In this document: positions 9,250-17,540 of the stretch, piece after piece
Layout of the letters: the number at the start of each line of letters is the position of its first letter
How positions within the stretch are numbered: the first letter of the stretch is position 1
Source of the DNA: Burkholderia cepacia ATCC 25416
GTDB lineage: Bacteria; Pseudomonadota; Gammaproteobacteria; Burkholderiales; Burkholderiaceae
NCBI RefSeq assembly: GCF_001411495.1
Contig: NZ_CP012982.1
Coordinates: 2,108,001 to 2,172,000, forward strand
Length of the DNA stretch: 64,000 nucleotides
Reading direction: 5' to 3'
Program-made: the position numbers and the translations under genes
Notes under the pieces: generated by a model
Databases searched by the model: none
What the model saw: the letters and a program-made list of their open reading frames with translations, nothing else
What the model was told of the DNA's origin: nothing

Positions 9250-9297
9250 TGTCCCCCTATTGGCAGGGCAGACCGGCCAATTTCCTCTGGCTACAAT
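9250..9297 (+). promoter_or_regulatory. Candidate LuxR-type operator and promoter of the PotF-like gene
   Basis: The dyad at 9250-9274 (TGTCCCC, nine bases, then GGGCAGACC) is followed by exactly 17 bp and the strong -10 box TACAAT (9292-9297). It matches the 2037 site in total length (25 bp), in TGTCCCCC at the left end and in GGGCA-ACC at the right end. Confidence 0.6.
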
Positions 9298-9358
9298 TTT
9301 CCGGACCGAAGCACACACCGTTCATTGCGAGCGGATCATGATATCGACGGAGGAAACC

Positions 9359-10474
9359 ATGGCAGGGGATTGGAGCAGGCATCTGGGAACGGCATGCGCG
9401 GCGCTCGCGCTGGGCGGCGTGCTGTGGGCCGGCGCGCCGGTTGCGCGCGCGGCGGACGTCGTCAACGTGTACAACTGGGGCAACTCGATCGGCAAGGCGA
9501 CGATCGCGAACTTCGAGAAGGCGACCGGCATCAAGGTCGTCTACCAGGAGTTCGATTCGAACGAGACGTTGCAGGCGAAGCTGCTGTCGGGCACGTCGGG
9601 TTACGACGTCGTCGTGCCGTCCGACATCTTCTGGGCGCGGCAGCTGCAGGCCGGCATCTTCCGCAAGATCGACAAGAGCCAGGTGCCGAACTACGGGCTG
9701 CTCGATCCGGAAATCCTGAAGGCGCTCGCGAAGGACGATCCGGGCAACCAGTACGGCATTCCGTGGACCTGGGGCACCGACGGGCTCGGGATGAACGTCG
9801 AGAAGGTGAAGGCCGCGCTCGGCAACGACGCGCCGCTCGACAGCTGGGCGCTGCTGTTCGATCCGAAGTATGCGCAGAAGCTGAAGCACTGCGGCGTGTC
9901 GGTGCTCGATTCGCCGGTCGATGCGTTCGGGATGGCGTTCGTCTACCTGAAGAAGGACCCGAACACGACGAACCCGGCCGACTACCAGGCCGCGTACGAG
10001 CTGCTGAAGTCGGTGCGCCCGTACATCACGCAGTTCAATTCGAGCAGCTACATCAACGATCTCGCGGGCGGCGACATCTGCCTCGCGCTCGGCTGGTCGG
10101 GCGACGTGAACTCCGCGCGGATCGCGGCCGCTGCCGCGAAGAAGCCGTATCACATCAAGTACGTGATCCCGACCGAGGGCAGCGCGATGTGGTTCGACAT
10201 GATGGCCGTGCCGAAGGATGCACCGCACCCGGACGCCGCGCTGAAGTTCGTCAACTTCGTGCTGTCGGAGAAGGAGAGCGCGAACCTGACCAACGACACG
10301 TCGTACCCGTCGGCCGTGCCGTCGTCGAAGCGCCTCGTGCGCGCCGAAGTGACCAGCGATCCGGCCGTGTTCCCGCCCGCCGACGTGATCCGCAAGCTGA
10401 GCCTCAGCAAGCCGGTTCCGCCTGAGCTGATGCGTCTGCAGAACCGTCTCTGGACGAAGCTGAAGACCGAGTAA
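9359..10474 (+). CDS. PotF-like polyamine-binding periplasmic protein
   Basis: A 371-residue periplasmic substrate-binding protein of the PotD/PotF family, which captures putrescine-like amines for an ABC importer. The ATG at 9359 follows GGAGG at good spacing. A signal peptide covers residues 1-34 and ends at PVARAADVV. The mature N-terminus VVNVYNWGNSIGKATIANFE and SGTSGYDVVVPSDIFWARQL match PotF. No ABC permease or ATPase gene is adjacent, so the transporter must be encoded elsewhere or the protein acts alone. The shared LuxR-type dyad drives it. Polyamine specificity is inferred from the family and from the local amine enzymes. Confidence 0.85.
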   Translation: MAGDWSRHLGTACAALALGGVLWAGAPVARAADVVNVYNWGNSIGKATIANFEKATGIKVVYQEFDSNETLQAKLLSGTSGYDVVVPSDIFWARQLQAGIFRKIDKSQVPNYGLLDPEILKALAKDDPGNQYGIPWTWGTDGLGMNVEKVKAALGNDAPLDSWALLFDPKYAQKLKHCGVSVLDSPVDAFGMAFVYLKKDPNTTNPADYQAAYELLKSVRPYITQFNSSSYINDLAGGDICLALGWSGDVNSARIAAAAAKKPYHIKYVIPTEGSAMWFDMMAVPKDAPHPDAALKFVNFVLSEKESANLTNDTSYPSAVPSSKRLVRAEVTSDPAVFPPADVIRKLSLSKPVPPELMRLQNRLWTKLKTE

Positions 10475-10510
10475 GCCGGCCGCCGCTTCTCCGATTCCCG
10501 CACACCTTTC

Positions 10511-10548
10511 GCGCGCCCCGCCGCTGATCGCGGAGGGCGGGGGCGCGC
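10511..10548 (+). terminator. Probable terminator hairpin after the PotF-like gene
   Basis: GCGCGCCCCGCC pairs with GGCGGGGGCGCGC across a 13-base loop, with one bulged G. The hairpin lies 37 bases after the stop codon and before the outer-membrane gene. There is no T run. Confidence 0.45.
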
Positions 10549-10571
10549 TCGTCCCGACGACCACCCAGAAC

Positions 10572-12170
10572 ATGAAACTCAAACACATGACGGCGCTGTG
10601 CCTGCTCGCGTTCGACGCGGCCACGGCATTCGCGCACACGCCGCAGGCGACCGATGCGAGCAGGATGAAGGCGCTGCAGGCGCAGGTCACCGCGCTGCAG
10701 CAGCAGGTGAACGCGCTGCGCGCAAGCATGCTGGCCGCGCAGGCGCCCGGCGCTGCGACGGCCGCCACCGCAGCCACCGCAGCCACCGCAACATCGAGCG
10801 GCGCAAGGATCGGTTCGATCAACACGGCCGCCGCCGCCGCGCCGGCCGCCGATTCCGCACCGGCGTTCACGAACGACGACCTGCAGCAGATGCGCGAGCA
10901 GATCGCGAACGCGTCGCTGAAGGTCGACTCGCTGCAGGAAGCCGCGACGACCGGCCCGCTCGCGGGCCTGAGCATCACCGGCTACGTCGATCCCGTGTAC
11001 CTGTTCAACCGCGCGCAGCGCACGTCCGGGTTCCAGTTCCTGAACCACGATCCGGGCGCGTACGACTACTTCAACAGCACGATCGGCGACGTCTACCTCG
11101 ACATCAAGAAGACCTTCGGCGTCGGCCCGATGGCGCCGTCGGCGGAGGTCGTGATCCAGCCGAACCGCGGCTTCGGCAACGTGTTCAGCAATTCGCACGG
11201 CGGCGTCGGCAACAACATCGTCACGCAGGCCGTGGTGACCGTGCCGCTCAGCACGACGCGCACTTTCGAGATCGGGATGATGCCGAGCCTCGCCGGCTAC
11301 GAGGTGCAGCCGTCGACCCAGATGCTGACGCTCACGCACGGGCTGCTGTACGACTTCAGCGAACCGGGCAACCTGATCGGCGTCGGCCTGAAGGGCTCCA
11401 ACGCGGCGATGACGCGCTTCTGGCAGGTCGTGATCGGCAACGAGGTGTTGCGCACCGCCGGCGCGATCGCGAACGCGGCGAACAACACGACCAAGACCAA
11501 CTGGACGCCGACGATCACCGCGCGCTTCGACAACGCGACGTCGACCGCCTTCGACTTCGGCATTTCCGGGATGCTGGGCCGGCAGTCGCTGTTCTCGCCG
11601 TGCGCGACGGCGGGCGGTTACGGCTACCAGTGCAACGGCTCCTCGCCGACCGGCCTCTACAAGTACGTGGAAGCCGACGTGACCTATACGCACGACAAGA
11701 CGCAGGTCAACGCGCAGGTCGATTACGGCGAGCTGCAGAAGGGTGCGTGGAACGGCGGCACCGCACGCTGGTACGGGATGTCGCTGCTCGGCCATACGAA
11801 GTGGACGCAGGCATGGGTCGGCCGCATGGGCGCGACGCTGCGCTTCGACTACCTGAACAACACGTCGAACGGCGGCGGCGGCACGAACATCCAGTACGGG
11901 CTCGCGGGCGGCAATCCGTCGGTGAACGGGTCGAGCGGCTTCGGCATCGATCCGGCGTGCTTCCAGGGTTCGTCGACGAACGGCACCGAGTGCAAGGGCG
12001 CGCAGCGTTACGCGATCACGGCCGACCTGCTGTTCTATCCGACGCAGCAGATCACCGTGAAGCTCGAGTATCGCCACGACGCGGCGAACCATCCGGTGTT
12101 CCTGAAGAGCAACGGCACGTACGCGCGCAGCAACGACCTGGCCGGGATGCAGTTCATCTATTCGTTCTGA
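10572..12170 (+). CDS. Outer-membrane beta-barrel protein with N-terminal coiled coil
   Basis: A 532-residue predicted outer-membrane protein. Signal peptide: MKLKHMTALCLLAFDAATAFA. A short heptad-like segment KALQAQVTALQQQVNALRAS follows at about residues 34-55, then an Ala/Thr linker and a long beta-rich barrel with alternating aromatic strands. The last residues MQFIYSF end in Phe, the usual outer-membrane sorting signal. The layout resembles the Burkholderia DUF3138 or OmpL-type porins, which I cannot confirm here. It sits between the PotF-like protein and a C45 acyltransferase and may be the outer-membrane entry route for the same substrate. Confidence 0.7.
   Translation: MKLKHMTALCLLAFDAATAFAHTPQATDASRMKALQAQVTALQQQVNALRASMLAAQAPGAATAATAATAATATSSGARIGSINTAAAAAPAADSAPAFTNDDLQQMREQIANASLKVDSLQEAATTGPLAGLSITGYVDPVYLFNRAQRTSGFQFLNHDPGAYDYFNSTIGDVYLDIKKTFGVGPMAPSAEVVIQPNRGFGNVFSNSHGGVGNNIVTQAVVTVPLSTTRTFEIGMMPSLAGYEVQPSTQMLTLTHGLLYDFSEPGNLIGVGLKGSNAAMTRFWQVVIGNEVLRTAGAIANAANNTTKTNWTPTITARFDNATSTAFDFGISGMLGRQSLFSPCATAGGYGYQCNGSSPTGLYKYVEADVTYTHDKTQVNAQVDYGELQKGAWNGGTARWYGMSLLGHTKWTQAWVGRMGATLRFDYLNNTSNGGGGTNIQYGLAGGNPSVNGSSGFGIDPACFQGSSTNGTECKGAQRYAITADLLFYPTQQITVKLEYRHDAANHPVFLKSNGTYARSNDLAGMQFIYSF
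10764..10790 (+). repeat. Three tandem copies of a 9-bp unit within the porin linker
   Basis: GCCACCGCA is repeated three times without change. It is in frame and encodes (Ala-Thr-Ala)3 in the linker between coiled coil and barrel. Being a multiple of three, copy-number change would alter linker length without a frameshift. Confidence 0.85.
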
Positions 12171-12194
12171 CCGTTCCGACTGGTCTCGCCGTTC

Positions 12195-12216
12195 CGGCCG
12201 GTGCAAATGCCGGCCG
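12195..12216 (+). terminator. Small hairpin between porin and C45 genes
   Basis: CGGCCGG pairs with CCGGCCG across an 8-base loop (TGCAAATG), 25 bases after the porin stop. No T tract follows. It may attenuate or merely punctuate the transcript. Confidence 0.4.
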
Positions 12217-12286
12217 ACCGGCTGCGCCATGCATCACGTTCCGGGCCGCGCTTGCCCGGAACGCATTCAACCCAGGAGATTTGACC

Positions 12287-13363
12287 TTGAAGCTGCACAC
12301 CTTCGTGACCGACCTCACCGATCCGCACGAGCGCGGCCGCCTGATCGGCGCGCGTTTCGCCGCCGAGATTCGCGAGACAGTCGCGCTTTACCTCGCGTTC
12401 TTCCCGAAGCTCGGCATCGAGCCGCAGCGCGCGCGGGAGATCGGCGAAGCGAGCCTGGCCGCGCTCGGTGCGTGGTGCCCGCGCCTGGCCGCCGAAGTCG
12501 AGGCGATCGCCGACGGCGTCGACCTGCCGCGCTGGCAGCTCGCGTGCCTGAACGCGCGCACCGAGATTCTCGCGACCGCGCCCGCGTCGGCCGAAGGCGA
12601 GTGCTCGACGACCGTCTACGCGCCGGCCGGCCCGCACGCGCCGCGCACGCTGCAGACGTGGGACTGGCACGACAGCCTCGCGCCGCAGGGGCTGCTGATG
12701 CGGTTCGCGACGCCGCATGGCCGCACCGTCAAGCTGTTCTCCGAGTTCGGGATGCTCGCGAAGCTCGGCGTGAACAGCGCGGGGCTCGGGCTGCACTTCA
12801 ACATCCTGCATCACGCGAGCGACAACGACAGCGCCGGTGTGCCCGTGCACGCGATCGCGCGGCGCCTGCTCGAGGATGCGACGACGGTGCAGGAGGCGAT
12901 CGAGCTCGCCCGGTCCGCGCGCGTGAGCGCGTCCACGGTGCTGACCGTGTTCACGCGGCATGACGCGAACCCGCGCGCGGCGAGCATCGAGCTGAGCCCG
13001 TCGGGAATCGGCGTGGTGGTGCCGCGTCCGGACGGATGGCTGCTGCATACGAACCACTTCCTCGATCGCGCGCTGAGCGGCGGCGAGTGCATGCCCGACA
13101 GCTCGACCACGCGCGAACGCTTCGCGCACCTGAACGAAGTCGTGAACGGGATGACGAGCGCCGATGTGCGCGAGCGCGCGGCGGCAATGTGCGGTGCGGC
13201 CGGCGATCAGGCCGTCGTGTGCTTCCACGCCGATCCGTCGATGCCCGACACCGAGCGCTGGGAGACGCTGCTGACCGTCGGCATCGATACCGACGCGTGC
13301 GCACTCGACTACGCGGCGGGCAATCCGCACGATCTCGCGCGCGACGGGTTTCAGCGGTTCTGA
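12287..13363 (+). CDS. C45-family autoproteolytic acyltransferase/amidohydrolase
   Basis: This 358-residue protein is related to acyl-CoA:6-aminopenicillanic acid acyltransferase (peptidase family C45, Ntn-hydrolase fold). Such enzymes self-cleave before a cysteine and then hydrolyse or transfer acyl groups on amides. The likely nucleophile is the cysteine in AEGECSTTVYAPAG near residue 106. The later motifs GLGLHFNILHHASDN and LLHTNHFLDRAL also fit. The start is a TTG at 12287, because AGGAG lies at the correct distance; the in-frame TTG at 12281 is too close to it. The context suggests hydrolysis of an N-acylated amine. Confidence 0.75.
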   Translation: MKLHTFVTDLTDPHERGRLIGARFAAEIRETVALYLAFFPKLGIEPQRAREIGEASLAALGAWCPRLAAEVEAIADGVDLPRWQLACLNARTEILATAPASAEGECSTTVYAPAGPHAPRTLQTWDWHDSLAPQGLLMRFATPHGRTVKLFSEFGMLAKLGVNSAGLGLHFNILHHASDNDSAGVPVHAIARRLLEDATTVQEAIELARSARVSASTVLTVFTRHDANPRAASIELSPSGIGVVVPRPDGWLLHTNHFLDRALSGGECMPDSSTTRERFAHLNEVVNGMTSADVRERAAAMCGAAGDQAVVCFHADPSMPDTERWETLLTVGIDTDACALDYAAGNPHDLARDGFQRF

Positions 13364-13388
13364 CGCGGCACGCGGGCGGCGGCGAGGC

Positions 13389-13412
13389 AGGGCGGCACGC
13401 GTGTGCCGCCCT
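13389..13412 (+). terminator. Bidirectional terminator hairpin between convergent genes
   Basis: A perfect 10-bp stem (AGGGCGGCAC with GTGCCGCCCT, loop GCGT) lies between the ends of the C45 gene and the convergent MFS gene. No T run on either side. Confidence 0.55.
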
Positions 13413-13420
13413 CGCGAAGC

Positions 13421-14806
13421 TCATGCGTCGATGCGTTCGACCTTGCCGACGAGCAAACCGTATGACAGGCTGCCCGCGAGTGCCATCGCGGCGATGTAGG
13501 TGATCGCGCGCGAGAAGTCCGCGCCGTTCACGAGCAGCCCGATCACGATCGGTGTCGCGATCGCGGACAGGTTGCCGATCAGGTTGAACACGCCGCCCGT
13601 GAGGCCGATCAGCCGCGCGGGCGCGAGCCCCGACACGAGCGACCACGTGATCGACGCGAAGCCGTTGCCGAAGAACGCGATCGTCATGAACGCGATCACC
13701 CAGCCGGTCGACGCGACGTAGTTCGCGCCGATGATGCAGGTCGAGATCAGCAGCCCCGAGATGATCGGCAGCTTGCGCGCGAAACCCTGTGACGCGCCGC
13801 GACGCATCAGCCAGTCCGACAGCACGCCGGAGCACAGCACGCCGACGAACGCGGCGAGGAACGGCAGCGACGCGAGAAAGCCCGACTTGATGAAGTCCAT
13901 TCCGCGATACTTGACGAGGTAGGTCGGGAACCACGTGAGGAAGAACCACAGCGTCGAGTTCAGTGCGAACTGGCCGAGATAGATGCCCCACAGCTTGCGC
14001 CGGCCGAGCACGACGCCGAGGTCGCGCCACGTCGACGGTGCGCGCTCGGTGCGCGCCGCGATGCGGTCTTCGAGATCGACGAGGCCGCCGCCGTCGCGGA
14101 TCAGCGCGATCTCGGCCGCGTTGACGCCGCGAAACGCGCGCGGCTCGCGATACACCGCATACCAGATCGCGGCCCATGCGATGCCGGCGAGGCCGGTCGC
14201 GACGAACACCATGTGCCAGCCCAGATGCACCTGCAGCCACGCGAGCACCGGCGTGAGGAACGCGAGGCCGACGAACTGGCCCGACGTGTAGCCGCCGATC
14301 GCGCTCGCGCGCTCGCGGGTCGGGAACCACGTCGTCACCACGCGGTTGTTGATCGGGTAGGCCGGCGCTTCGAGCGCGCCTACCGCGAGACGCAGCACGA
14401 CCAGCCCGACGAACGAACCGGCGAAGCCGAGCAGCAACGTCGCGGCCGACCACAGCGCGAGCGCGCCGGCATACAGTACGCGCGGCGACACCTTGTCGAC
14501 GAGCCAGCCGCCCGGCACTTGCATCAGCGCATAGGTCCAGCCGAACGCGGAAAACACGAGGCCCGCGCGCACGGGATCGATGTTCAGTTCCTTGAACAGC
14601 GCGGGCGCGGCGATCGACAGGTTGCTGCGGTCGAGATAGTTGATCACGACCGTGACGAACAGCAGCGCGAGGATCAGCAGGCGCTTGCGGCTGGGCGGCG
14701 CTGCCTGCGCGGCGGCCGCGCGGACGGTTGAACCGGATGCGATGCCGGCGTGGGCGGGCAATTGATCCGGCGGGTTCGAGTGGGTGCGTGACGCGGATTG
14801 GGCCAC
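13421..14806 (-). CDS. MFS transporter, anion:cation symporter (ACS) family
   Basis: A 461-residue MFS carrier of the ACS subfamily, which includes galactonate, glucarate and phthalate carriers. The sequence around the first two helices is diagnostic: FVTVVINYLDRSNLSIAAPA, then FSAFGWTYALMQVPGGWLVD. Twelve hydrophobic segments are visible. The ATG at 14806 follows a GGAGAC site. A weaker version of the shared dyad lies about 115 bases upstream. It is convergent with the C45 gene and probably imports an organic anion connected to this block. The exact substrate is unknown. Confidence 0.85.
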   Translation of the reverse strand: MAQSASRTHSNPPDQLPAHAGIASGSTVRAAAAQAAPPSRKRLLILALLFVTVVINYLDRSNLSIAAPALFKELNIDPVRAGLVFSAFGWTYALMQVPGGWLVDKVSPRVLYAGALALWSAATLLLGFAGSFVGLVVLRLAVGALEAPAYPINNRVVTTWFPTRERASAIGGYTSGQFVGLAFLTPVLAWLQVHLGWHMVFVATGLAGIAWAAIWYAVYREPRAFRGVNAAEIALIRDGGGLVDLEDRIAARTERAPSTWRDLGVVLGRRKLWGIYLGQFALNSTLWFFLTWFPTYLVKYRGMDFIKSGFLASLPFLAAFVGVLCSGVLSDWLMRRGASQGFARKLPIISGLLISTCIIGANYVASTGWVIAFMTIAFFGNGFASITWSLVSGLAPARLIGLTGGVFNLIGNLSAIATPIVIGLLVNGADFSRAITYIAAMALAGSLSYGLLVGKVERIDA

Positions 14807-14918
14807 GGTTGTCTCCTGTGTTCGGTGCCCGGCCGTCGCCCGCGAGCGGGGCGACCGAATCGAATGGCGTTGGGGCGAACGTTAGAGCCGCGGCGGGAAG
14901 CGCGTCAACATTTGGGCA

Positions 14919-14940
14919 GGTATCCCTATTAATGGGATGT
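14919..14940 (-). promoter_or_regulatory. Weak relative of the LuxR-type dyad upstream of the ACS carrier
   Basis: On the minus strand the sequence reads CATCCC, seven bases, GGGATACC. This resembles the three + strand sites but is shorter and lacks the C between GGG and ATACC. No good -10 box is found 17 bp downstream. The assignment is tentative. Confidence 0.3.
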
Positions 14941-14988
14941 TCTGCGTTCAATATATGGGAAAGCGTGGCGAATAGGCCGCCGCTTGCA

Positions 14989-15849
14989 TCAGTTGCCCAT
15001 CGCCTCCTTCGCACTGACCCAGCCCTGCACCGCCCCCGCATGCGGGTTGCGATACCGCACCTTCAGCCACTGGAAATCGGCGCTCGCGTCGGTCACCTCC
15101 ACCGTGTCGCCCGCGACGACATAGCGACGCGTGGGCGCATCGGTCATCGCATCGTGCAGCGACAGGCGAGCCGGGCGCACCTTGAACGTGACGGCGCCGC
15201 CGCCATAGGCGTCGGGGCGGCGCGCGACGCGCTTGCCTTGCGCGTCGTAGGTCAACAGCATCGACGACGGGCCGTTGTCGGTGTCGAGCAGGTCGCGCAG
15301 CTCGTCCGGTATCGCTTCGCTCGACTGGTACAGGTACATCCTGCCGCTGCCGTCGAAGCGATACGCATCGGTGTACCAGATCGGGCCGCCGCGGCACGAG
15401 CTGTACAGCGTGCGCTCCTTCGGCTTCGCCTGGACGTTGACCAGCCCGTCGCAATTGCCGTGCGGCATGTCGCTCGCGGGCATCCGCAATGGCTCGAACT
15501 GCTGGCGCGCGGCGTCGTACAGGTAGATGCCGTAGCCATCGTTCACCATGCCGAGCGTCGCGTGCATCGCGAGATCGCGGTGGCCGTCGAAGTTGTAGTC
15601 GTCCGATGCGAGGTGATAGCGGCCTTCCTCGTCGGCGGCGGTCACGTCGAGCGTCTGCGTCTTGCCGCTCGGCAGGAAGCGCACGGTAATGTGCTCGCTG
15701 TCCGCCCGTTCGACGCGGGCCGTGACGGTGTCGTCGACCTTGAACGTGAGCAGCGGTTTGGCCGCCTGCGCGGCGGGCGCGATCGATGCGCAGGCAACGA
15801 ACAGCATGGAGCCGTGGAGCAGCGAACGGAGTCGTGAAGGGCGCGTCAT
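14989..15849 (-). CDS. Periplasmic XAC2610-like protein with C-terminal SH3-like region
   Basis: A 286-residue exported protein. Signal peptide of about 29 residues ends at APAAQAAKP. The central region has the calcium-loop-like sequence DDYNFDGHRDLAMH and repeated beta motifs (GYGIYLYDAARQQFEPL), as in XAC2610-related proteins. The C-terminal 60 residues (VVAGDTVEVTDASADFQWLK, then GAVQGWVSAKEAM) look like a bacterial SH3 domain. Some XAC2610 relatives protect against type IV-secreted lysozyme effectors; whether this one does is unknown. It is separated from the ACS carrier by about 180 bases and transcribed in the same direction. Confidence 0.6.
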   Translation of the reverse strand: MTRPSRLRSLLHGSMLFVACASIAPAAQAAKPLLTFKVDDTVTARVERADSEHITVRFLPSGKTQTLDVTAADEEGRYHLASDDYNFDGHRDLAMHATLGMVNDGYGIYLYDAARQQFEPLRMPASDMPHGNCDGLVNVQAKPKERTLYSSCRGGPIWYTDAYRFDGSGRMYLYQSSEAIPDELRDLLDTDNGPSSMLLTYDAQGKRVARRPDAYGGGAVTFKVRPARLSLHDAMTDAPTRRYVVAGDTVEVTDASADFQWLKVRYRNPHAGAVQGWVSAKEAMGN

Positions 15850-16067
15850 GGTCGGATCAGGCGTGAAGGGCGTGAATGAGGATGGAAGCGGTCAGCCCGG
15901 ACTTCCGTTTGCCGCCAATGTACCGGCATCCGGCGCTTTCCGCGAGTGGGGCCGGCATGGCAGGACGTTGCCGGGTAGTCGCGATACCGGTACGTTTGCT
16001 TGCCTTGTTCGGGGCCGGCGCGATTGCAAGAATGTCCGTTCCATTCCTGCTTGCTGGTGAGGTGACG

Positions 16068-16616
16068 ATGACGATATTCAAGCCCGGTTTCGCCCTTTGC
16101 GTTGCGATGCTCGCTGCCGGTACGGCACGGGCGGGCGATTTCTCGATCGAAAGCGCGGAGCTTGCCGGCGGCGCGTTTGGTCGCGCGCAGGTATCGGACA
16201 GCTTCGGCTGTCACGGTCAGAACATTTCGCCATCCATACGGTGGAGCGGTGCTCCGGAAGGCACGCAAAGCTACCTGCTGACGATGTTCGATGCCGACGC
16301 CCCGACGGGCTCCGGCTTCTGGCACTGGGTCGTTGCCGACATACCGGCGTCGGCGCATGGCATCGCGCCCGGTTCGGGCAATGACGTTGCCGGACTGCCG
16401 GCGGGTGCCGTCCCGATGAAGAACGACACCGGCCATGTCGGCTATCTGGGCCCGTGCCCGCCGCAGGGCGACACCCATCGCTACGTCATTACGCTGACCG
16501 CGCTCAAGGTGGCGAAGCTGCCGGTCGAGCGTGACGCGACGCCTGCGGTCGTCGGCTATACCGCTCACTACCAGGTCCTCGCGAAGGCGACGATGACGGT
16601 GCGGTTAAGCCGTTAA
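16068..16616 (+). CDS. YbhB/YbcL-type phosphatidylethanolamine-binding protein, exported
   Basis: A 182-residue PEBP-family (Raf-kinase-inhibitor-like) protein with a signal peptide ending at AGTARAGDF. The family signature FDADAPTGSGFWHWVVADIP is complete, and the later GYLGPCPPQGDTHRYVITL matches the ligand-pocket motif. The start at ATG 16068 is preceded by GAGGTG; a GTG two codons upstream is an alternative. Its biochemical role in bacteria is poorly defined. Its stop codon overlaps that of the convergent gene at TTAA 16613-16616. Confidence 0.85.
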   Translation: MTIFKPGFALCVAMLAAGTARAGDFSIESAELAGGAFGRAQVSDSFGCHGQNISPSIRWSGAPEGTQSYLLTMFDADAPTGSGFWHWVVADIPASAHGIAPGSGNDVAGLPAGAVPMKNDTGHVGYLGPCPPQGDTHRYVITLTALKVAKLPVERDATPAVVGYTAHYQVLAKATMTVRLSR

Positions 16617-16981
16617 CCGCGCGTGCTGTCGTCCTGAAACCCGCTCTTCCCCGCGAAGATCTCCTTCAGCGCGGCGCGCAGCGTGACCGGATCGTACTGG
16701 CCGGGCGCGAGATGGATCACGTAGCGCGTCTGGCCGTCGAGTCGCGCGGCGATGCCGGGTTCGATCTCGATGTCGATCGTGTCGCCCGTCAGCCTCACCG
16801 ACAGATCCTTGACGCGCGAGGTGATCTGGTCGCGCACCATCACTTCGATCAGCGTGTCGTCCGGAAAGCGCGACAGCGCGAAGCAATAGTCCTGCTCGGC
16901 GTCGTGACAGTAGATGTTGGCGAAGCTTTCGTCGTCGTCGAGATCGGACGTCGCCGCGCCGACGGTGGCGTGAAGTTCCAT
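16613..16981 (-). CDS. Conserved hypothetical protein, 122 residues
   Basis: I do not recognise a family. The protein is acidic and soluble, with no signal peptide or membrane segment. It begins MELHATVGAATSDLDDDESF and contains a cysteine pair in IYCHDAEQDYCFALSRF. The regular alternation of beta-like segments (TLIEVMVRDQITSRVKDLSV, DTIDIEIEPGIAARL) and GC-rich codon use argue that it is real. It is downstream of the HxlR regulator with a 30-base gap and may be co-transcribed. It ends inside the palindrome TTAA that also supplies the stop of the convergent PEBP gene. Confidence 0.7.
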   Translation of the reverse strand: MELHATVGAATSDLDDDESFANIYCHDAEQDYCFALSRFPDDTLIEVMVRDQITSRVKDLSVRLTGDTIDIEIEPGIAARLDGQTRYVIHLAPGQYDPVTLRAALKEIFAGKSGFQDDSTRG

Positions 16982-17011
16982 GAACGGGTTCCTGCGTAAG
17001 GGTGGTAGGGG

Positions 17012-17404
17012 TTATCGGTTCGAATGAAGGGCCGTTCCGATCGCTGCCGCCGCGCCGGGCGTCGCGCCGGTGTCGCACGACGCAGCGGCATCGCGCGCCT
17101 TCAGCCACAGCCCGAATTCGCGCATGACCTCGACGACGGGCCGCAGCCGATCGCCGTCGGCGGTCAGGTCGTACTCGACCCGCACCGGCACTTCCGGATA
17201 GACGGTGCGCCGCACGAGCCCGGCGTCTTCGAGTGCGCGCAAGTCGAGCGTCAGCATGCGCTGCGAGATGCCGGGCATGTCGCGGCGCAGGTCGCTGAAG
17301 CGTCGCGGCCCGTCGAGCAGATACGACACCAGCAGCAGCCGCCAGCGGCCGCCGAGCAGGCGCATCGCTTCTTCAACGGAACATCCGGTCGCACTCGTTT
17401 TCAT
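17012..17404 (-). CDS. HxlR-family transcriptional regulator
   Basis: A 130-residue winged helix-turn-helix regulator of the HxlR/MarR-like group. The family core is clear: CSVEEAMRLLGGRWRLLLVS, FSDLRRDMPGISQRMLTLDL and RALEDAGLVRRTVYPEVPVR. Such regulators commonly respond to electrophiles or redox stress through cysteines near the N-terminus; Cys8 is in that position. It is divergent from the glutathione transferase at 17541, with about 136 bases between the starts, so it probably controls that gene. The last 20 residues are alanine-rich and not conserved-looking. Confidence 0.85.
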   Translation of the reverse strand: MKTSATGCSVEEAMRLLGGRWRLLLVSYLLDGPRRFSDLRRDMPGISQRMLTLDLRALEDAGLVRRTVYPEVPVRVEYDLTADGDRLRPVVEVMREFGLWLKARDAAASCDTGATPGAAAAIGTALHSNR

Positions 17405-17540
17405 CGTGCTGAATCCTGGTCGGTAAATTTTTTGTGACTACGGCACAAACGACTGCCGTCTTCCCGGCGATGCGCCGATGCGAGATATTAGCGCCCGCGT
17501 CGCGGCGAATCGATACATGGACAACCCACGAAGGAAACGC

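Noticed and set aside
10598..13363. A 921-codon frame that would fuse a long N-terminal region to the C45 protein
   Set aside because: The N-terminal part is the shifted shadow of the porin gene; a ribosome site and TTG start at 12287 give a family-length C45 protein.
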